NCBI RefSeq assembly: GCF_006716565.1
Contig: NZ_VFPG01000001.1
Location: forward strand, 2,976,001 to 3,040,000
Reading direction: 5' to 3'
Origin: Nocardia bhagyanarayanae
GTDB taxonomy: Bacteria; Actinomycetota; Actinomycetes; Mycobacteriales; Mycobacteriaceae
DNA: 64,000 nt
Shown: positions 8,717 to 17,532 of the stretch, piece after piece
How the letters are laid out: the number at the start of each line of letters is the position of its first letter
Position numbering within the stretch: the stretch's first letter is position 1
Program-made: the position numbers and the translations under genes
Notes under the pieces: model-generated
What the model was told of the DNA's origin: nothing
The model's database searches: none
Seen by the model: the letters and a program-made list of their open reading frames with translations, nothing else

Positions 8717-9388
8717 CTATCGGGCGTCCGGGTATTCCGCGATGAGCGATCCGAGGAAGCAGCGCGCGGCCTGCGCGGCGCGATCGGCGTCGCCGTCGAC
8801 GACGGCCTGCACGAGTTCGTTGTGCTCGGCGTCGTAGGAATCGTCGGATTTCGAAGTCCGCGAGCGGATCACCTGTTCGATGGTGGGCAGCAGCGAGTCG
8901 TAGAACTCGAGGTACACCGCGTTGTGGCTGGCGACCACGATCGCGCGGTGCAGCGCGACGTCGGCGGCGATGGCGCTGTGGGTGTCCGCGTCCCAGTGGT
9001 GGCTGCGTTCCTCTAGCAACCTGCGCAGGTTCGCGATATCGGCGTCGTCGCGGCGGCGCGCGGCGAGCGCGGCGGCGGTGGTGTCCAGCGCGAGGCGTAG
9101 TTCGAGGACGTCGCGCTCCTCGGCGTCGGCGAAGTATTTGCCAAGGGTGCCGCCGACTTCCGAGGCGGCGATCACATAGGTGCCCGACCCTTGGCGCCGT
9201 TCCAGCATGCCCGCGTGCACGAGCGCCTGGACGGCCTCGCGCACCGTATTTCGGCCGGTGCCGGTTAGCTCGGTGAGCTCCGGCTCGGTCGGGATGCGGG
9301 AGCCGATAGCCCAACGGCCGGAACGGATTTCGGCACGCAGCTGTTCGGTTACCTGGGCGATGAGGCTGGTGCGCCGGACGGGTTGCAC
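8717..9388 (-). CDS. GntR family transcriptional regulator, FadR/FCD type
   Basis: 223 residues. Residues 8-75 form the winged helix: LIAQVTEQLRAEIRSGRW, then PTEPELTELTGTGRNTVREAVQALVHAGMLERRQGSGTYV, the standard GntR recognition region. Residues 90-215 are the all-helical FCD effector domain (DVLELRLALDTTAAALAARR, with later His-containing helices DVALHRAI and AEHNELVQAV, the usual metal/carboxylate-binding positions). GTG start; TACTCT ends 6 bases before it with no Shine-Dalgarno, suggesting a leaderless message. Its promoter overlaps that of the divergent MFS gene, so it most likely represses that transporter and itself. Effector unknown, probably a small carboxylate. Confidence 0.87.
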   Translation of the reverse strand: MQPVRRTSLIAQVTEQLRAEIRSGRWAIGSRIPTEPELTELTGTGRNTVREAVQALVHAGMLERRQGSGTYVIAASEVGGTLGKYFADAEERDVLELRLALDTTAAALAARRRDDADIANLRRLLEERSHHWDADTHSAIAADVALHRAIVVASHNAVYLEFYDSLLPTIEQVIRSRTSKSDDSYDAEHNELVQAVVDGDADRAAQAARCFLGSLIAEYPDAR

Positions 9389-9417
9389 CGGAACAGAGTA
9401 CCGCCCGTCACAAATTG

Positions 9418-9447
9418 TTGCCGACGATCATCGGGTCATCCTATGAT
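9418..9447 (+). promoter_or_regulatory. promoter of the MFS gene, leaderless; divergent with gntR
   Basis: TTGCCG (9418-9423), 18-base spacer, TATGAT (9442-9447). The GTG start codon at 9454 falls where transcription should begin, so the message is probably leaderless. Over the -35 lies the pseudo-palindrome TTGTTGCCGACGA (9415-9427), which loosely resembles TnGT...ACnA operators of FadR-type GntR proteins and is a candidate site for the adjacent regulator. Confidence 0.6.
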
Positions 9448-9453
9448 TTCTCG

Positions 9454-10713
9454 GTGACAGCGACCCTCTCGAACACCGCGACCCGTCAGGATTCCGCCGC
9501 TCTCGAGCAGCGCAAGCGCGCGCTGGTAGAGGGTCGACTGCTCGTCCTCACCGCGATCGTGATGTCCGCACTGGTGCTGCGGGTCGCCGTCACCGCGTTC
9601 AGCCCGCTTGCCGAGCGCATCGGCGCGGATATCGGCTACTCGACCGCGGTCGTCGGTGTCTTCGGCATGATCCCGACCGCGATGTTCGCCCTCTCGGGCC
9701 TGCTGACCCCGATCCTGGTGCGTCGCCTCGGCCTGGAACGCACCGCGCTGACCGCCATGCTGATGGCCGGCCTCGGCATGCTGATCCGGGCCATGACGCA
9801 CGGCACCGCCGAACTGCTGATCTTCTCCGCGCTAGCGCTCGGCGGCATGGGCATCGGCAACGTGGTGATCCCGCCGTTGGTCAAGCGGTATTTCCCGGAC
9901 CGGCTGGCGGTCATCAGTTCCCTCTACATCACCATGGTGCAGCTCGGCACCGTGGTGCCCGCGCTGATCGCCGTCCCGGTGGCGGAGGCGCACGGCTGGC
10001 GGATCTCGATCGGTCTGTGGGCGCTGCTCGGCTTCGCCGCCGCGCTGCCCTGGATCAAAGTGCTGCGCGATCGGCGTGGTCGCGACATCGCCGACACCAC
10101 GGGTTTGCCCGCCGAAGGCGCCGAGTCCGTGGGCCGGGTCTGGCGTTCGCCGGTCGCCTGGGGCATGGCGGGCATGTTCGGCATGACCTCGCTGACCACC
10201 TACGCGATCTTCGCCTGGCTGCCCAAGATCCTCAGCGAAGCGGGCGCGAGCGCGGCGTTCGGCGGCACCATGGTGGGACTGTTCGCCCTGGTCGGTCTGG
10301 TGGCCGCGCTCTCGGCGCCGACGATCGTCGCCCGCTTCCGCAATCCGTTCCCCGTTGTCGTCGGCTGCGCGGCCTTGTTCTTCACCGCCTTCGCGGGCCT
10401 GCTGATCGCGCCGATGAGCGCGCCCGTGCTGTGGGTGGTGATCCTCGGCCTCGGCCCGAGCACCTTCCCGATGGCGCTCACCCTCATCAATCTGCGCACC
10501 AAGACCCCGCGCGGCTCGGCGGCGCTGTCCGGCTTCACCCAGGGCGTCGGTTACGCGGTGGCGTGCGCGGGCCCGTTGCTGTTCGGCATGCTGCACACCG
10601 CGACGGGCGGCTGGCTCGCGCCGTTCGCGATGCTGAGCGTCGCGGTGCTGGTGTTGCTCGCCGGCGCGTGGCAGGCGTGCAAGCCGCGCATGCTCGAGGA
10701 CACCTGGAACTGA
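9454..10713 (+). CDS. MFS transporter, CynX/NimT-like
   Basis: 419 residues with about 12 membrane helices and no signal peptide. The overall pattern (AFSPLAERIGADIGYSTAVVGVFGMIPTAMFALSG at the first helices, IGNVVIPPLVKRYFPDR in the first half) matches the CynX/NimT (2-nitroimidazole/cyanate) group of the major facilitator superfamily. A TTG 13 codons upstream is open, but GTG 9454 is favoured because TATGAT ends 6 bases before it and no Shine-Dalgarno is present. It is divergent from the FCD-type GntR gene with overlapping promoters, a classic regulator-target pair. The exported or imported compound is unknown. The gene ends about 100 bases before the GlnR box of the nitrite operon and belongs to a separate unit. 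Confidence 0.83.
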   Translation: MTATLSNTATRQDSAALEQRKRALVEGRLLVLTAIVMSALVLRVAVTAFSPLAERIGADIGYSTAVVGVFGMIPTAMFALSGLLTPILVRRLGLERTALTAMLMAGLGMLIRAMTHGTAELLIFSALALGGMGIGNVVIPPLVKRYFPDRLAVISSLYITMVQLGTVVPALIAVPVAEAHGWRISIGLWALLGFAAALPWIKVLRDRRGRDIADTTGLPAEGAESVGRVWRSPVAWGMAGMFGMTSLTTYAIFAWLPKILSEAGASAAFGGTMVGLFALVGLVAALSAPTIVARFRNPFPVVVGCAALFFTAFAGLLIAPMSAPVLWVVILGLGPSTFPMALTLINLRTKTPRGSAALSGFTQGVGYAVACAGPLLFGMLHTATGGWLAPFAMLSVAVLVLLAGAWQACKPRMLEDTWN

Positions 10714-10812
10714 TCGGGCGGAATCTCCCGGTTCGAGTTGCGTGCCCGTGCGGTGCGGCGCATGCTGTGCGCGTCACACCTCACCGGCCGCTGTGCGCGA
10801 GATCGGCTGTTT

Positions 10813-10849
10813 GTCACCCGTGGAAACTCTTGTGTCACACGGGTGAAAC
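10813..10849 (+). promoter_or_regulatory. double GlnR box
   Basis: The order is GTCAC, 5 bases, GAAAC, 6 bases, GTCAC, 6 bases, GAAAC. The GlnR consensus is gTnAC-n6-GaAAC repeated; the second copy (10834-10849) is perfect and the first (10813-10827) is one base short in the spacer. The site ends 6 bases before a candidate -35, centred near -60, an activating position. It predicts nitrogen-limitation control of the transporter-nirBD operon. Confidence 0.8.
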
Positions 10850-10855
10850 ATAACG

Positions 10856-10885
10856 TTGGAACTCACCCCGGAATCCGGGTAATCG
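10856..10885 (+). promoter_or_regulatory. candidate promoter of the nitrite assimilation operon
   Basis: TTGGAA (10856-10861), 18 bases, TAATCG (10880-10885). Transcription would start near 10892, leaving an untranslated leader of about 86 bases before TTG 10978. Position relative to the GlnR box supports it; the hexamers alone are weak. Confidence 0.45.
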
Positions 10886-10977
10886 TGAGCAACCGTTGAT
10901 TTGGCGGTCATTTACCGCAGCATTTCGGCAATACCTGTTTCCTACCGTTGGGGCCAACCGATTTTGGGAGGCCCTTG

Positions 10978-12432
10978 TTGAGCACGCTGACGCGTAACCA
11001 CAACATCGAGCACTGGGATGCCGAGGACGTCGCGGCCTGGGAGGCGGGCGGCAAAGACATCGCCAAGCGCAACCTGATCTGGTCGGTCTTCGCCGAGCAC
11101 GTCGGATTCTCGGTCTGGTCGATCTGGTCGGTGATGGTGCTGTTCATGCCCGCCGACAAGTTCGGCATCGATCCCGCGGGCAAGTTCTTCCTCGCCGCGC
11201 TGCCGACGCTGGTCGGCGGATTGCTGCGCATTCCCTACACCGTGGCCACCGCCCGGTTCGGCGGACGCAACTGGACCATCTTCAGTGCGTTCCTGCTGGT
11301 CATCCCGACGCTGCTGACGCTGTACTTCGTCAACCAGCCGGGCACCTCGTACACGACCTTCATGATCGTGGCCGCGTTCGCGGGCTTCGGCGGCGGCAAC
11401 TTCGCCTCCTCGATGACCAACATCAACGCCTTCTACCCGCAGCGGCTCAAGGGCTGGGCCCTCGGTCTGAACGCGGCAGGCGGCAACATCGGCGTGCCGG
11501 TCATCCAGCTGCTCGGCCTGCTCGTCCTCGCGACCCTCGGCGACGGCTACGGCTCCCTGATCTGCGCCGTCTACCTGGTGCTCGTCGCGCTGACCGCGGT
11601 CGGCGCCGCGCTCTACATGGACAACCTGAAGAACCAGAAGGCCGACCTGTCCTACATGGTGACGGCGCTGAAGGTGCCGCAGTCCTGGGCCATCGCCTTC
11701 CTCTACATCGGCACCTTCGGTTCGTTCATCGGTTACAGCTTCGCCTTCGCCCAGATCTTGCAGATCAGCTTCAAGGCAGGCGGCGACACCGCCGCGCAGG
11801 CCGCCGTGCACGCCGCGTCGATCGCCTTCATCGGCCCGCTGTTGGGTTCGCTGGCCCGCCCGTACGGCGGCAAGTGGGCCGACCGGATCGGCGGAAGCAA
11901 GGTCACCATCTTCGTCTTCGCCGCGATGATGGCCGCCACCCTCGTGGTCGGAATGGCCAGCACCGTGGCCGACGGCAACGGCGGCGTTGCCAGCGGTGGC
12001 GTGATGACCGTCATGGTCATCGGCTTCATCGCCCTGTTCGTGCTCTCCGGTTTCGGCAACGGCGCGGTCACCAAGATCATCCCGTCGGTCTTCGACGCCA
12101 AGTCCAAGAGCCTCGACGCCAGCCCCTCGGTGCAGGCGGCTTGGTCGCAGAACACCTCCGGCGCGCTCATCGGCGTCGTCGGCGCCATCGGCGCGCTCGG
12201 CGGCGTCGGCATCAACCTGGTGCTGCGCACCTCCTACGCCTCGACCAACTCGGCCACCACCGCCTTCTGGGTGTTCATGGCCTTCTACGTCGCCTGCGCC
12301 GCGGTGACCTGGTTCGTCTTCCTCCGCCGTCCAACCATGGCCGCCGACAGCGACGTCGTGCACGAAGCCGAGGCGCTCGTCCTCGAGGCCGAGGCCGCCG
12401 CATCCAAGTCCAACTCGTCGGCTCGCGCCTGA
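10978..12432 (+). CDS. nitrate/nitrite transporter, NarK family, of the assimilation operon
   Basis: 484 residues, 12 hydrophobic segments. NNP signature GFGGGNFASSMTNINAFYP then LKGWALGLNAAGGNIGVPV (about residues 138-175). The second transport block FARPYGGKWADRIGGSK-like sequence (LARPYGGKWADRIGGSK) is near residue 290. The C-terminal tail VLEAEAAASKSNSSARA is charged and cytoplasmic. Start: TTG at 10978 chosen because GGGAGG (10966-10971) is 6 bases before it. The gene follows a double GlnR box and is 28 bases before nirB, so it should be induced under nitrogen limitation and import nitrate or nitrite for assimilation. It is a diverged paralogue of narK at 6978-8456. Confidence 0.92.
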   Translation: MSTLTRNHNIEHWDAEDVAAWEAGGKDIAKRNLIWSVFAEHVGFSVWSIWSVMVLFMPADKFGIDPAGKFFLAALPTLVGGLLRIPYTVATARFGGRNWTIFSAFLLVIPTLLTLYFVNQPGTSYTTFMIVAAFAGFGGGNFASSMTNINAFYPQRLKGWALGLNAAGGNIGVPVIQLLGLLVLATLGDGYGSLICAVYLVLVALTAVGAALYMDNLKNQKADLSYMVTALKVPQSWAIAFLYIGTFGSFIGYSFAFAQILQISFKAGGDTAAQAAVHAASIAFIGPLLGSLARPYGGKWADRIGGSKVTIFVFAAMMAATLVVGMASTVADGNGGVASGGVMTVMVIGFIALFVLSGFGNGAVTKIIPSVFDAKSKSLDASPSVQAAWSQNTSGALIGVVGAIGALGGVGINLVLRTSYASTNSATTAFWVFMAFYVACAAVTWFVFLRRPTMAADSDVVHEAEALVLEAEAAASKSNSSARA

Positions 12433-12460
12433 CGCCCGAACCGTCCCCAGGGAGGTCACC

Positions 12461-15001
12461 ATGAACCCCACAGTCGATCCCGCCCAGCGCAAGACCGCGG
12501 TGGTCGTCGGCCACGGCATGGTCGGGCACCGTTTCGTCGAGGCACTGCGCTCGCGTGACGAAGCCGGCCAGTGGCAGATCGTCATCCTCAGCGAGGAGCA
12601 GCTGCCCGCCTACGACCGCGTCGGACTGTCGTCCTACGTCGGCAGCTGGGACGCGAGCCTGCTCGCGCTGCCCGGCAACGAGTACGCCGGTGACGCCCTC
12701 GTCGAGCTGCGCCTCGGCCAGCGCGCCGAGAGCATCGACCGCGACGCGCGCAAGGTCGTCACCTCGGCGGGCGACACCATCGCCTACGACGCGCTGGTGC
12801 TGGCCACCGGCTCCTACGCCTTCGTGCCGCCGGTGCCTGGCCACGACCTGGACGGCTGCTTCGTCTACCGCACCATCGAGGACTTGGACGGCATCCGCGC
12901 CACCGCCGAGGCGGCCGGTCCCGGCGCGGTCGGCGTGGTGATCGGCGGCGGTCTGCTCGGGCTGGAGGCGGCCAACGCGCTGCGCCTGCTCGGCATGACG
13001 CCGCACGTCATCGAATTCAACGACCGGCTGATGCCCGCGCAGGTCGACGCGGGCGGCGGCGCGATCCTGGAGCGCCTGGTCACCGACCTCGGCCTGAACG
13101 TGCACACCGGCGTCGGCACCCAGTCGATCGAGGCCGCGGGTGACGGCAAGCTGAAGCTGACCCTCTCCGACGAGTCGACCATCGACAACGCCTCGCTCGT
13201 GGTGTTCTCCGCGGGCATCCGTCCGCGCGACCAGATCGCCCGTGACGCGGGCCTCGAGGTCGGTCCGCGCGGCGGCATCGTCACCGACCTGGGCTTGCAG
13301 ACCTCCGACCCGAACATCTGGGCCATCGGTGAGTGCGCCGCGGTCGAGGGCGTCTGCTACGGCCTGGTCGCCCCCGGTTACAGCACCGCCGAGGTGGTGG
13401 CCGACCGGCTGCTCGGCGGCGCGGGCGAATTCCCCGGCGCCGACATGTCCACCAAGCTGAAGCTGCTCGGCGTCGACGTGGCCAGCTTCGGTGACGCGCA
13501 CGGCACCACCGAGGGCGCGCTGTCGGTCGTGCTGCACGACGCGGCCAAGGGCACCTACGCCAAGCTCGTCGTCTCCGACGACGCGCAGATCCTGCTCGGC
13601 GGCATCCTGGTCGGCGACGCGTCCGCGTACTCCGCGCTGCGTCCGCTGGTCGGCCGTCCGCTGCCCGCCGATCCCGCCTCGCTGATCTCCCCCGCGGGTG
13701 CCGAACTCGGCGCGGACGCCCTGCCCGACGACGCCCAGATCTGCTCCTGCAACAACGTCAGCAAGGGCGCGATCTGCGGTGCCATCGCGGAGGGCGCTTG
13801 CGACGTGCCCGCCATCAAGAGCTGCACCAACGCGGGCACCTCCTGCGGTGGCTGCGTGCCGATGCTCAAGAAGCTGCTCGAGCAGTCCGGCGTCGAGGTC
13901 TCCAAGTCGCTGTGCGAGCACTTCACCCAGTCGCGCGCCGAGCTGTTCCAGATCGTTCAGGTCACCGGCATCCGTACCTTCTCCGGCCTGATCGCCAAGT
14001 ACGGCAAGGGAACCGGCTGCGACATCTGCAAGCCGACCGTCGCCTCGATCCTGGCCTCCACCTCGAGCGACCACATCCTCGACGGTGAGCAGGCCGCGCT
14101 GCAGGACACCAACGACCACTTCCTGGCCAACCTGCAGAAGAACGGCACCTACTCGGTGGTGCCGCGGATGCCCGGCGGTGAGGTGACCGCCGAGCAGCTG
14201 ATCACCATCGGCGAGGTGGCCAAGGAATTCGGCCTCTACGTCAAGGTCACCGGCGGCCAGCGCATCGACCTGTTCGGCGCGCGCGTCGAGCAGCTGCCGC
14301 AGATCTGGCAGCGTCTGGTGGACGCGGGCATGGAATCCGGTCACGCGTACGGCAAGTCGCTGCGCACCGTCAAGAGCTGCGTCGGCTCCACCTGGTGCCG
14401 CTACGGTCAGCAGGACTCGGTCGGCATGGCCGTGCTGCTCGAAAAGCGTTACCGCGGACTGCGTTCCCCGCACAAGCTGAAGCTGGCCGTGTCCGGCTGC
14501 GCCCGCGAGTGCGCCGAGGCGCGCGGCAAGGACGTCGGCGTGATCGCCACCGAGCACGGCTGGAACCTCTACGTCGGCGGCAACGGCGGTCTCACGCCGA
14601 AGCACGCGGTGCTGCTCGCCGGTGATCTCGACGACGAGACGCTGATCAAGTACATCGACCGCTACCTGATGTTCTACATCCGCACCGCCGACCGGCTGCA
14701 GCGCACCGCGCCGTGGCAGGAGGCGCTCGAGGGTGGCCTGGACTACCTCAAGGCGGTCGTCTGCGAGGACAGCCTCGGTATCGCCGACGAACTCGAGGCC
14801 GCCATGGCCAAGCACGTCGACGGCTACAAGGACGAGTGGGCCGCGGTGCTCGAGGACGAGGAGAAGCTCTCGCGCTTCGTCTCGTTCGTCAACGCGCCGG
14901 AGGAGGCCGACCCGACCATCTCGTTCGACGACAGCGGCGAGCGGAAGGTGCCGGTGCTGTTGGGCGTGCCACAAATGCCGGCCGCCACGCACGGGAAATA
15001 A
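12461..15001 (+). CDS. nirB: NADH-dependent assimilatory nitrite reductase, large subunit
   Basis: 846 residues, normal length for NirB. Order of domains: FAD-binding (VVVGHGMVGHRF, then VLATGSYAFVPPVPG), NAD-binding (VIGGGLLGLEAANALRLLG, about residues 162-180), a BFD-type [2Fe-2S] domain (CSCNNVSKGAICG with CTNAGTSCGGC, about residues 428-469), a ferredoxin-like half-domain (LYVKVTGGQRIDLFGA), and the sirohaem/[4Fe-4S] site CVGSTWC ... CAREC (about residues 641-685). All expected cysteines are present. It reduces nitrite to ammonium in the cytoplasm with six electrons from NAD(P)H. ATG start with GGGAGG 7 bases before. Same operon as the transporter upstream, nirD, nnaR and the chelatase-like gene. 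Confidence 0.97.
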   Translation: MNPTVDPAQRKTAVVVGHGMVGHRFVEALRSRDEAGQWQIVILSEEQLPAYDRVGLSSYVGSWDASLLALPGNEYAGDALVELRLGQRAESIDRDARKVVTSAGDTIAYDALVLATGSYAFVPPVPGHDLDGCFVYRTIEDLDGIRATAEAAGPGAVGVVIGGGLLGLEAANALRLLGMTPHVIEFNDRLMPAQVDAGGGAILERLVTDLGLNVHTGVGTQSIEAAGDGKLKLTLSDESTIDNASLVVFSAGIRPRDQIARDAGLEVGPRGGIVTDLGLQTSDPNIWAIGECAAVEGVCYGLVAPGYSTAEVVADRLLGGAGEFPGADMSTKLKLLGVDVASFGDAHGTTEGALSVVLHDAAKGTYAKLVVSDDAQILLGGILVGDASAYSALRPLVGRPLPADPASLISPAGAELGADALPDDAQICSCNNVSKGAICGAIAEGACDVPAIKSCTNAGTSCGGCVPMLKKLLEQSGVEVSKSLCEHFTQSRAELFQIVQVTGIRTFSGLIAKYGKGTGCDICKPTVASILASTSSDHILDGEQAALQDTNDHFLANLQKNGTYSVVPRMPGGEVTAEQLITIGEVAKEFGLYVKVTGGQRIDLFGARVEQLPQIWQRLVDAGMESGHAYGKSLRTVKSCVGSTWCRYGQQDSVGMAVLLEKRYRGLRSPHKLKLAVSGCARECAEARGKDVGVIATEHGWNLYVGGNGGLTPKHAVLLAGDLDDETLIKYIDRYLMFYIRTADRLQRTAPWQEALEGGLDYLKAVVCEDSLGIADELEAAMAKHVDGYKDEWAAVLEDEEKLSRFVSFVNAPEEADPTISFDDSGERKVPVLLGVPQMPAATHGK

Positions 15002-15065
15002 CGACTTAACCGTGCGGAAACAGGACGCCGGTACCAATGAGTAAGGCGTTCGGAGGAGGAACCCG

Positions 15066-15461
15066 ATGACCGTGATCGATACACCCAGCATCTCGCCAGC
15101 TACGGCCACCGGTTGGACGCAAGCGTGCCGACTCGACTATTTGATTCCAGGCCGCGGCGTTGCGGTATTGCTGAAGGGTGGCCAGCAGGCCGCACTGTTC
15201 CGACTGACCGACGGCAGCCTGTACGCCGTCGGCAATATCGATCCGTTCGGTCGCGCGGCCGTGATGTCGCGCGGGATCGTCGGTGATCGCGGCGGCGTGC
15301 CCGTCGTGGCCTCGCCGCTGCTGAAGCAGGCGTTCTCGCTGCTCGATGGGCGTTGCCTGGACGATGAATCGGCGGCGCTGCCGGTGTACGCGGTGCGGGT
15401 CGACGACGGCATCGTTTCGGTTTCCAACGAGCCGGTGGCGCTCGACTCTTCGGACGGATGA
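15066..15461 (+). CDS. nirD: nitrite reductase small subunit
   Basis: 131 residues with the NirD Rieske-like fold (VAVLLKGGQQAALFRLTDGSLYAVGNIDPFGRAAVMSRGIVGDRG). As in other NirD proteins the Cys-His ligand pairs of true Rieske proteins are missing: the region that would hold the second pair reads ASPLLKQAFSLLDGRCLDD. It therefore carries no cluster and acts as a structural partner of NirB. ATG 15066 has a strong GGAGGAGGA site. It follows nirB after 64 bases and precedes the regulator gene by 6 bases. Confidence 0.93.
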   Translation: MTVIDTPSISPATATGWTQACRLDYLIPGRGVAVLLKGGQQAALFRLTDGSLYAVGNIDPFGRAAVMSRGIVGDRGGVPVVASPLLKQAFSLLDGRCLDDESAALPVYAVRVDDGIVSVSNEPVALDSSDG

Positions 15462-15467
15462 ACCTCT

Positions 15468-16712
15468 ATGACGACAACTGAAGCGGGCGCCTGTCTCGCC
15501 GGATTCACGGTCGGGATCACGGCGGCGCGGCGAGCCGAGGAGTTCGCCACCCTGCTCACCAGGAGGGGCGCCACCATCGTCACGGCGCCCGCCATCCGGA
15601 TCATTCCGCTGGCCGACGACACCGAATTGGAGCGCGTAACAAGGACTTTGGTCGCCCAGCCGCCGCAGATCACCGTCGCCACCACCGGCATCGGTTTCCG
15701 CGGCTGGATGGAGGCGGCCGAAGGCTGGGGGCTGGCCGAGGAGTTGCGCAGCACGCTGGCCGCCACCCGCATGCTGGCGCGCGGCCCGAAGGCCAAGGGC
15801 GCCATCCGCGCCGCCGAACTGCGCGAGGAATGGTCGCCCGCCTCCGAGTCGTCGGCCGAGGTGCTCGATCACCTGCTCGCCGAGGGCGTGGAGGGCGTGC
15901 GCATCGCCGTGCAGCTGCACGGCGCCACCACCGAGTGGGAGCCGGTACCGGACTTCTGCGAGGTATTGCGTTGCGCCGGAGCGGATGTCGTTCCGGTGCC
16001 GGTGTACCGCTGGACGCCGCCCGCCGATCAGGGCCCGATGGACCAGCTGATCGAGGCGATCGTCACCGCGAGCCTGGACTGCGTGACCTTCACCAGCGCG
16101 CCCGCCGTGGCGTCGATGTTGATGCGCGCCAAGGAAACCGGTCTGCTGGAGGGCGTGCTGCACGCCCTGCGCGGCCGGGTGCTCGCGGCCTGCGTCGGTC
16201 CGATCACCGCGGCGCCGCTGGAAGAGCTCGGCGTGCCGACCTCGATGCCGGGGCGTGCGCGACTCGGCGCGCTGGCCAGGCACGTGGCCGAGGAATTGCC
16301 CCGGCGCGCCAACCGGATTCAGGCCGCCGGACACAACATCAGTGTGCGCGGCGCGTGTGTCGTCGTGGACGGCCAGGTGCGTCAGCTCGCGCCGGCGCCG
16401 ATGGCGCTGATGCGTTCGCTGGCCCGCCAGCCCGGTCGGGTGGTGTCCCGCGAGGACCTGCTCTCCGCGCTGCCCGGCGGCGGTGACGACACGCACGCCG
16501 TGGAGACCGCGATCGCCAGGCTGCGCGCCGGGCTCGGCACGCCGAAGGCGATCCAGACCGTGGTCAAGCGCGGTTACCGGCTCGCCTTGGACGCCGCCGA
16601 GTGCACCGACAACAATCCGCGCCAGGTGCCGCAAGCGCGGCCGCAGGTGCCCGGTGTCGGCGCGCCCATGCGTGCTCCCAAGTACGCTCCGCAACCGATG
16701 GGGAGCTGGTGA
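15468..16712 (+). CDS. nnaR: NnaR-type regulator: uroporphyrinogen-III synthase-like plus winged helix
   Basis: 414 residues. Residues 1 to about 285 form a HemD-like bilobal domain (FTVGITAARRAEEFATLL, VATTGIGFRGWME, VTFTSAPAVASML, CVGPITAAPLEELGV). Residues 300-385 are an OmpR/PhoB-type C-terminal winged helix (RQLAPAPMALMRSLARQPGRVVSREDLLSAL ... HAVETAIARLRAGLG ... VKRGYRLAL). This fusion matches NnaR, which in mycobacteria and Streptomyces co-activates nitrate/nitrite assimilation genes with GlnR. It probably senses a tetrapyrrole or another small molecule rather than making sirohaem precursor, but enzymatic activity cannot be excluded. It overlaps the next gene by 4 bases. Confidence 0.88.
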   Translation: MTTTEAGACLAGFTVGITAARRAEEFATLLTRRGATIVTAPAIRIIPLADDTELERVTRTLVAQPPQITVATTGIGFRGWMEAAEGWGLAEELRSTLAATRMLARGPKAKGAIRAAELREEWSPASESSAEVLDHLLAEGVEGVRIAVQLHGATTEWEPVPDFCEVLRCAGADVVPVPVYRWTPPADQGPMDQLIEAIVTASLDCVTFTSAPAVASMLMRAKETGLLEGVLHALRGRVLAACVGPITAAPLEELGVPTSMPGRARLGALARHVAEELPRRANRIQAAGHNISVRGACVVVDGQVRQLAPAPMALMRSLARQPGRVVSREDLLSALPGGGDDTHAVETAIARLRAGLGTPKAIQTVVKRGYRLALDAAECTDNNPRQVPQARPQVPGVGAPMRAPKYAPQPMGSW

Positions 16713-17479
16713 GCACCCCCGCCCTGGTGCTGGTGGCGCACGGCACCCGAAGCACCAGGGGCGTGGAGATGATCGCGGCTCTGGCCGAGGCGGTCTCCCG
16801 TGAACTCGGTGCGGTCTCGGAAACGGTCGCCGCGATTTCGGGGCGCGGCGACCGTACCGACGCGCCCGTGGTGCGCACCGCCTTCGTCGACGTGCTCGGC
16901 CCGTCGCCGTCGGAGGTGTTGCGCGATCTGAACGCTGCGGCGGAATCCGTTCCCGCCGTGGTGGTCCCGGCGTTCCTCGCCTCCGGCTACCACGTCTACC
17001 AAGACGTGCCGCGCGAGGTCGCCGAGAGCGGGCACGACGCGGTGGCCGTCACCGCGGCCATGGGGCCGGATCCGGCGCTGGCCAGGATCATGGCGATGCG
17101 GTTGCGCGCGGCGGGCTGGCGGCGCGGTGACGCGGTCGTGTTCGCGGCGGCGGGTTCCTCGGATGCCCGTGCCCGGCAGGATGTCCGGCGTGCGGCCGCG
17201 ATGCTGGCCGAGCACCTCGGTGCGCCGGTGCGCATCGGTTACGTCGCCACGGGTGCGCCGCGCGTCCCGGAAGTCGTCGCCGATCTGCGTGCCTCCGGTG
17301 CGCGGCGGGTCTTCGTCGCGTCCTATCTGCTGGCGCACGGGTTGTTCCAGCAGCGGCTGCACGACGCGGGCGCGGACGGTGTGGCGGAGCCCATCGGCGT
17401 GCATCCCGCGGTCGTCCGGCTCATCGCGGATCGTTATCGCGCGGCCGTGCGGGAAATGGTCGATACACGCGTACGTTGA
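16709..17479 (+). CDS. CbiX/SirB-type sirohydrochlorin chelatase-like protein
   Basis: 256 residues made of two CbiX-like halves. The first has LVLVAHGTRSTRGVEM with the family histidine (H10) and VPAFLASGYHVYQDVP with the second (H90). The second half has the related VFVASYLLAHGLFQQRL. It should insert ferrous iron into sirohydrochlorin to make the sirohaem that NirB needs, or act as a cobalt chelatase; the first fits the operon better. GTG start at 16709 overlaps the nnaR stop (GTGA), with GGGAG just ahead, so the two are translationally coupled. An open frame extends 36 codons upstream but has no motif and no better start. Confidence 0.87.
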   Translation: MSTPALVLVAHGTRSTRGVEMIAALAEAVSRELGAVSETVAAISGRGDRTDAPVVRTAFVDVLGPSPSEVLRDLNAAAESVPAVVVPAFLASGYHVYQDVPREVAESGHDAVAVTAAMGPDPALARIMAMRLRAAGWRRGDAVVFAAAGSSDARARQDVRRAAAMLAEHLGAPVRIGYVATGAPRVPEVVADLRASGARRVFVASYLLAHGLFQQRLHDAGADGVAEPIGVHPAVVRLIADRYRAAVREMVDTRVR

Positions 17480-17532
17480 ACGCCCTCGGTCCGAGCTTTC
17501 GCGGCTCGGTGCCGGGGTCCACACTGTGACCC

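Noticed and set aside
12275..15109. 944-codon minus-strand open frame opposite nirB
   Set aside because: Repetitive Gly/Val/Asp/Gln/Arg composition typical of an antisense frame, while nirB is complete.
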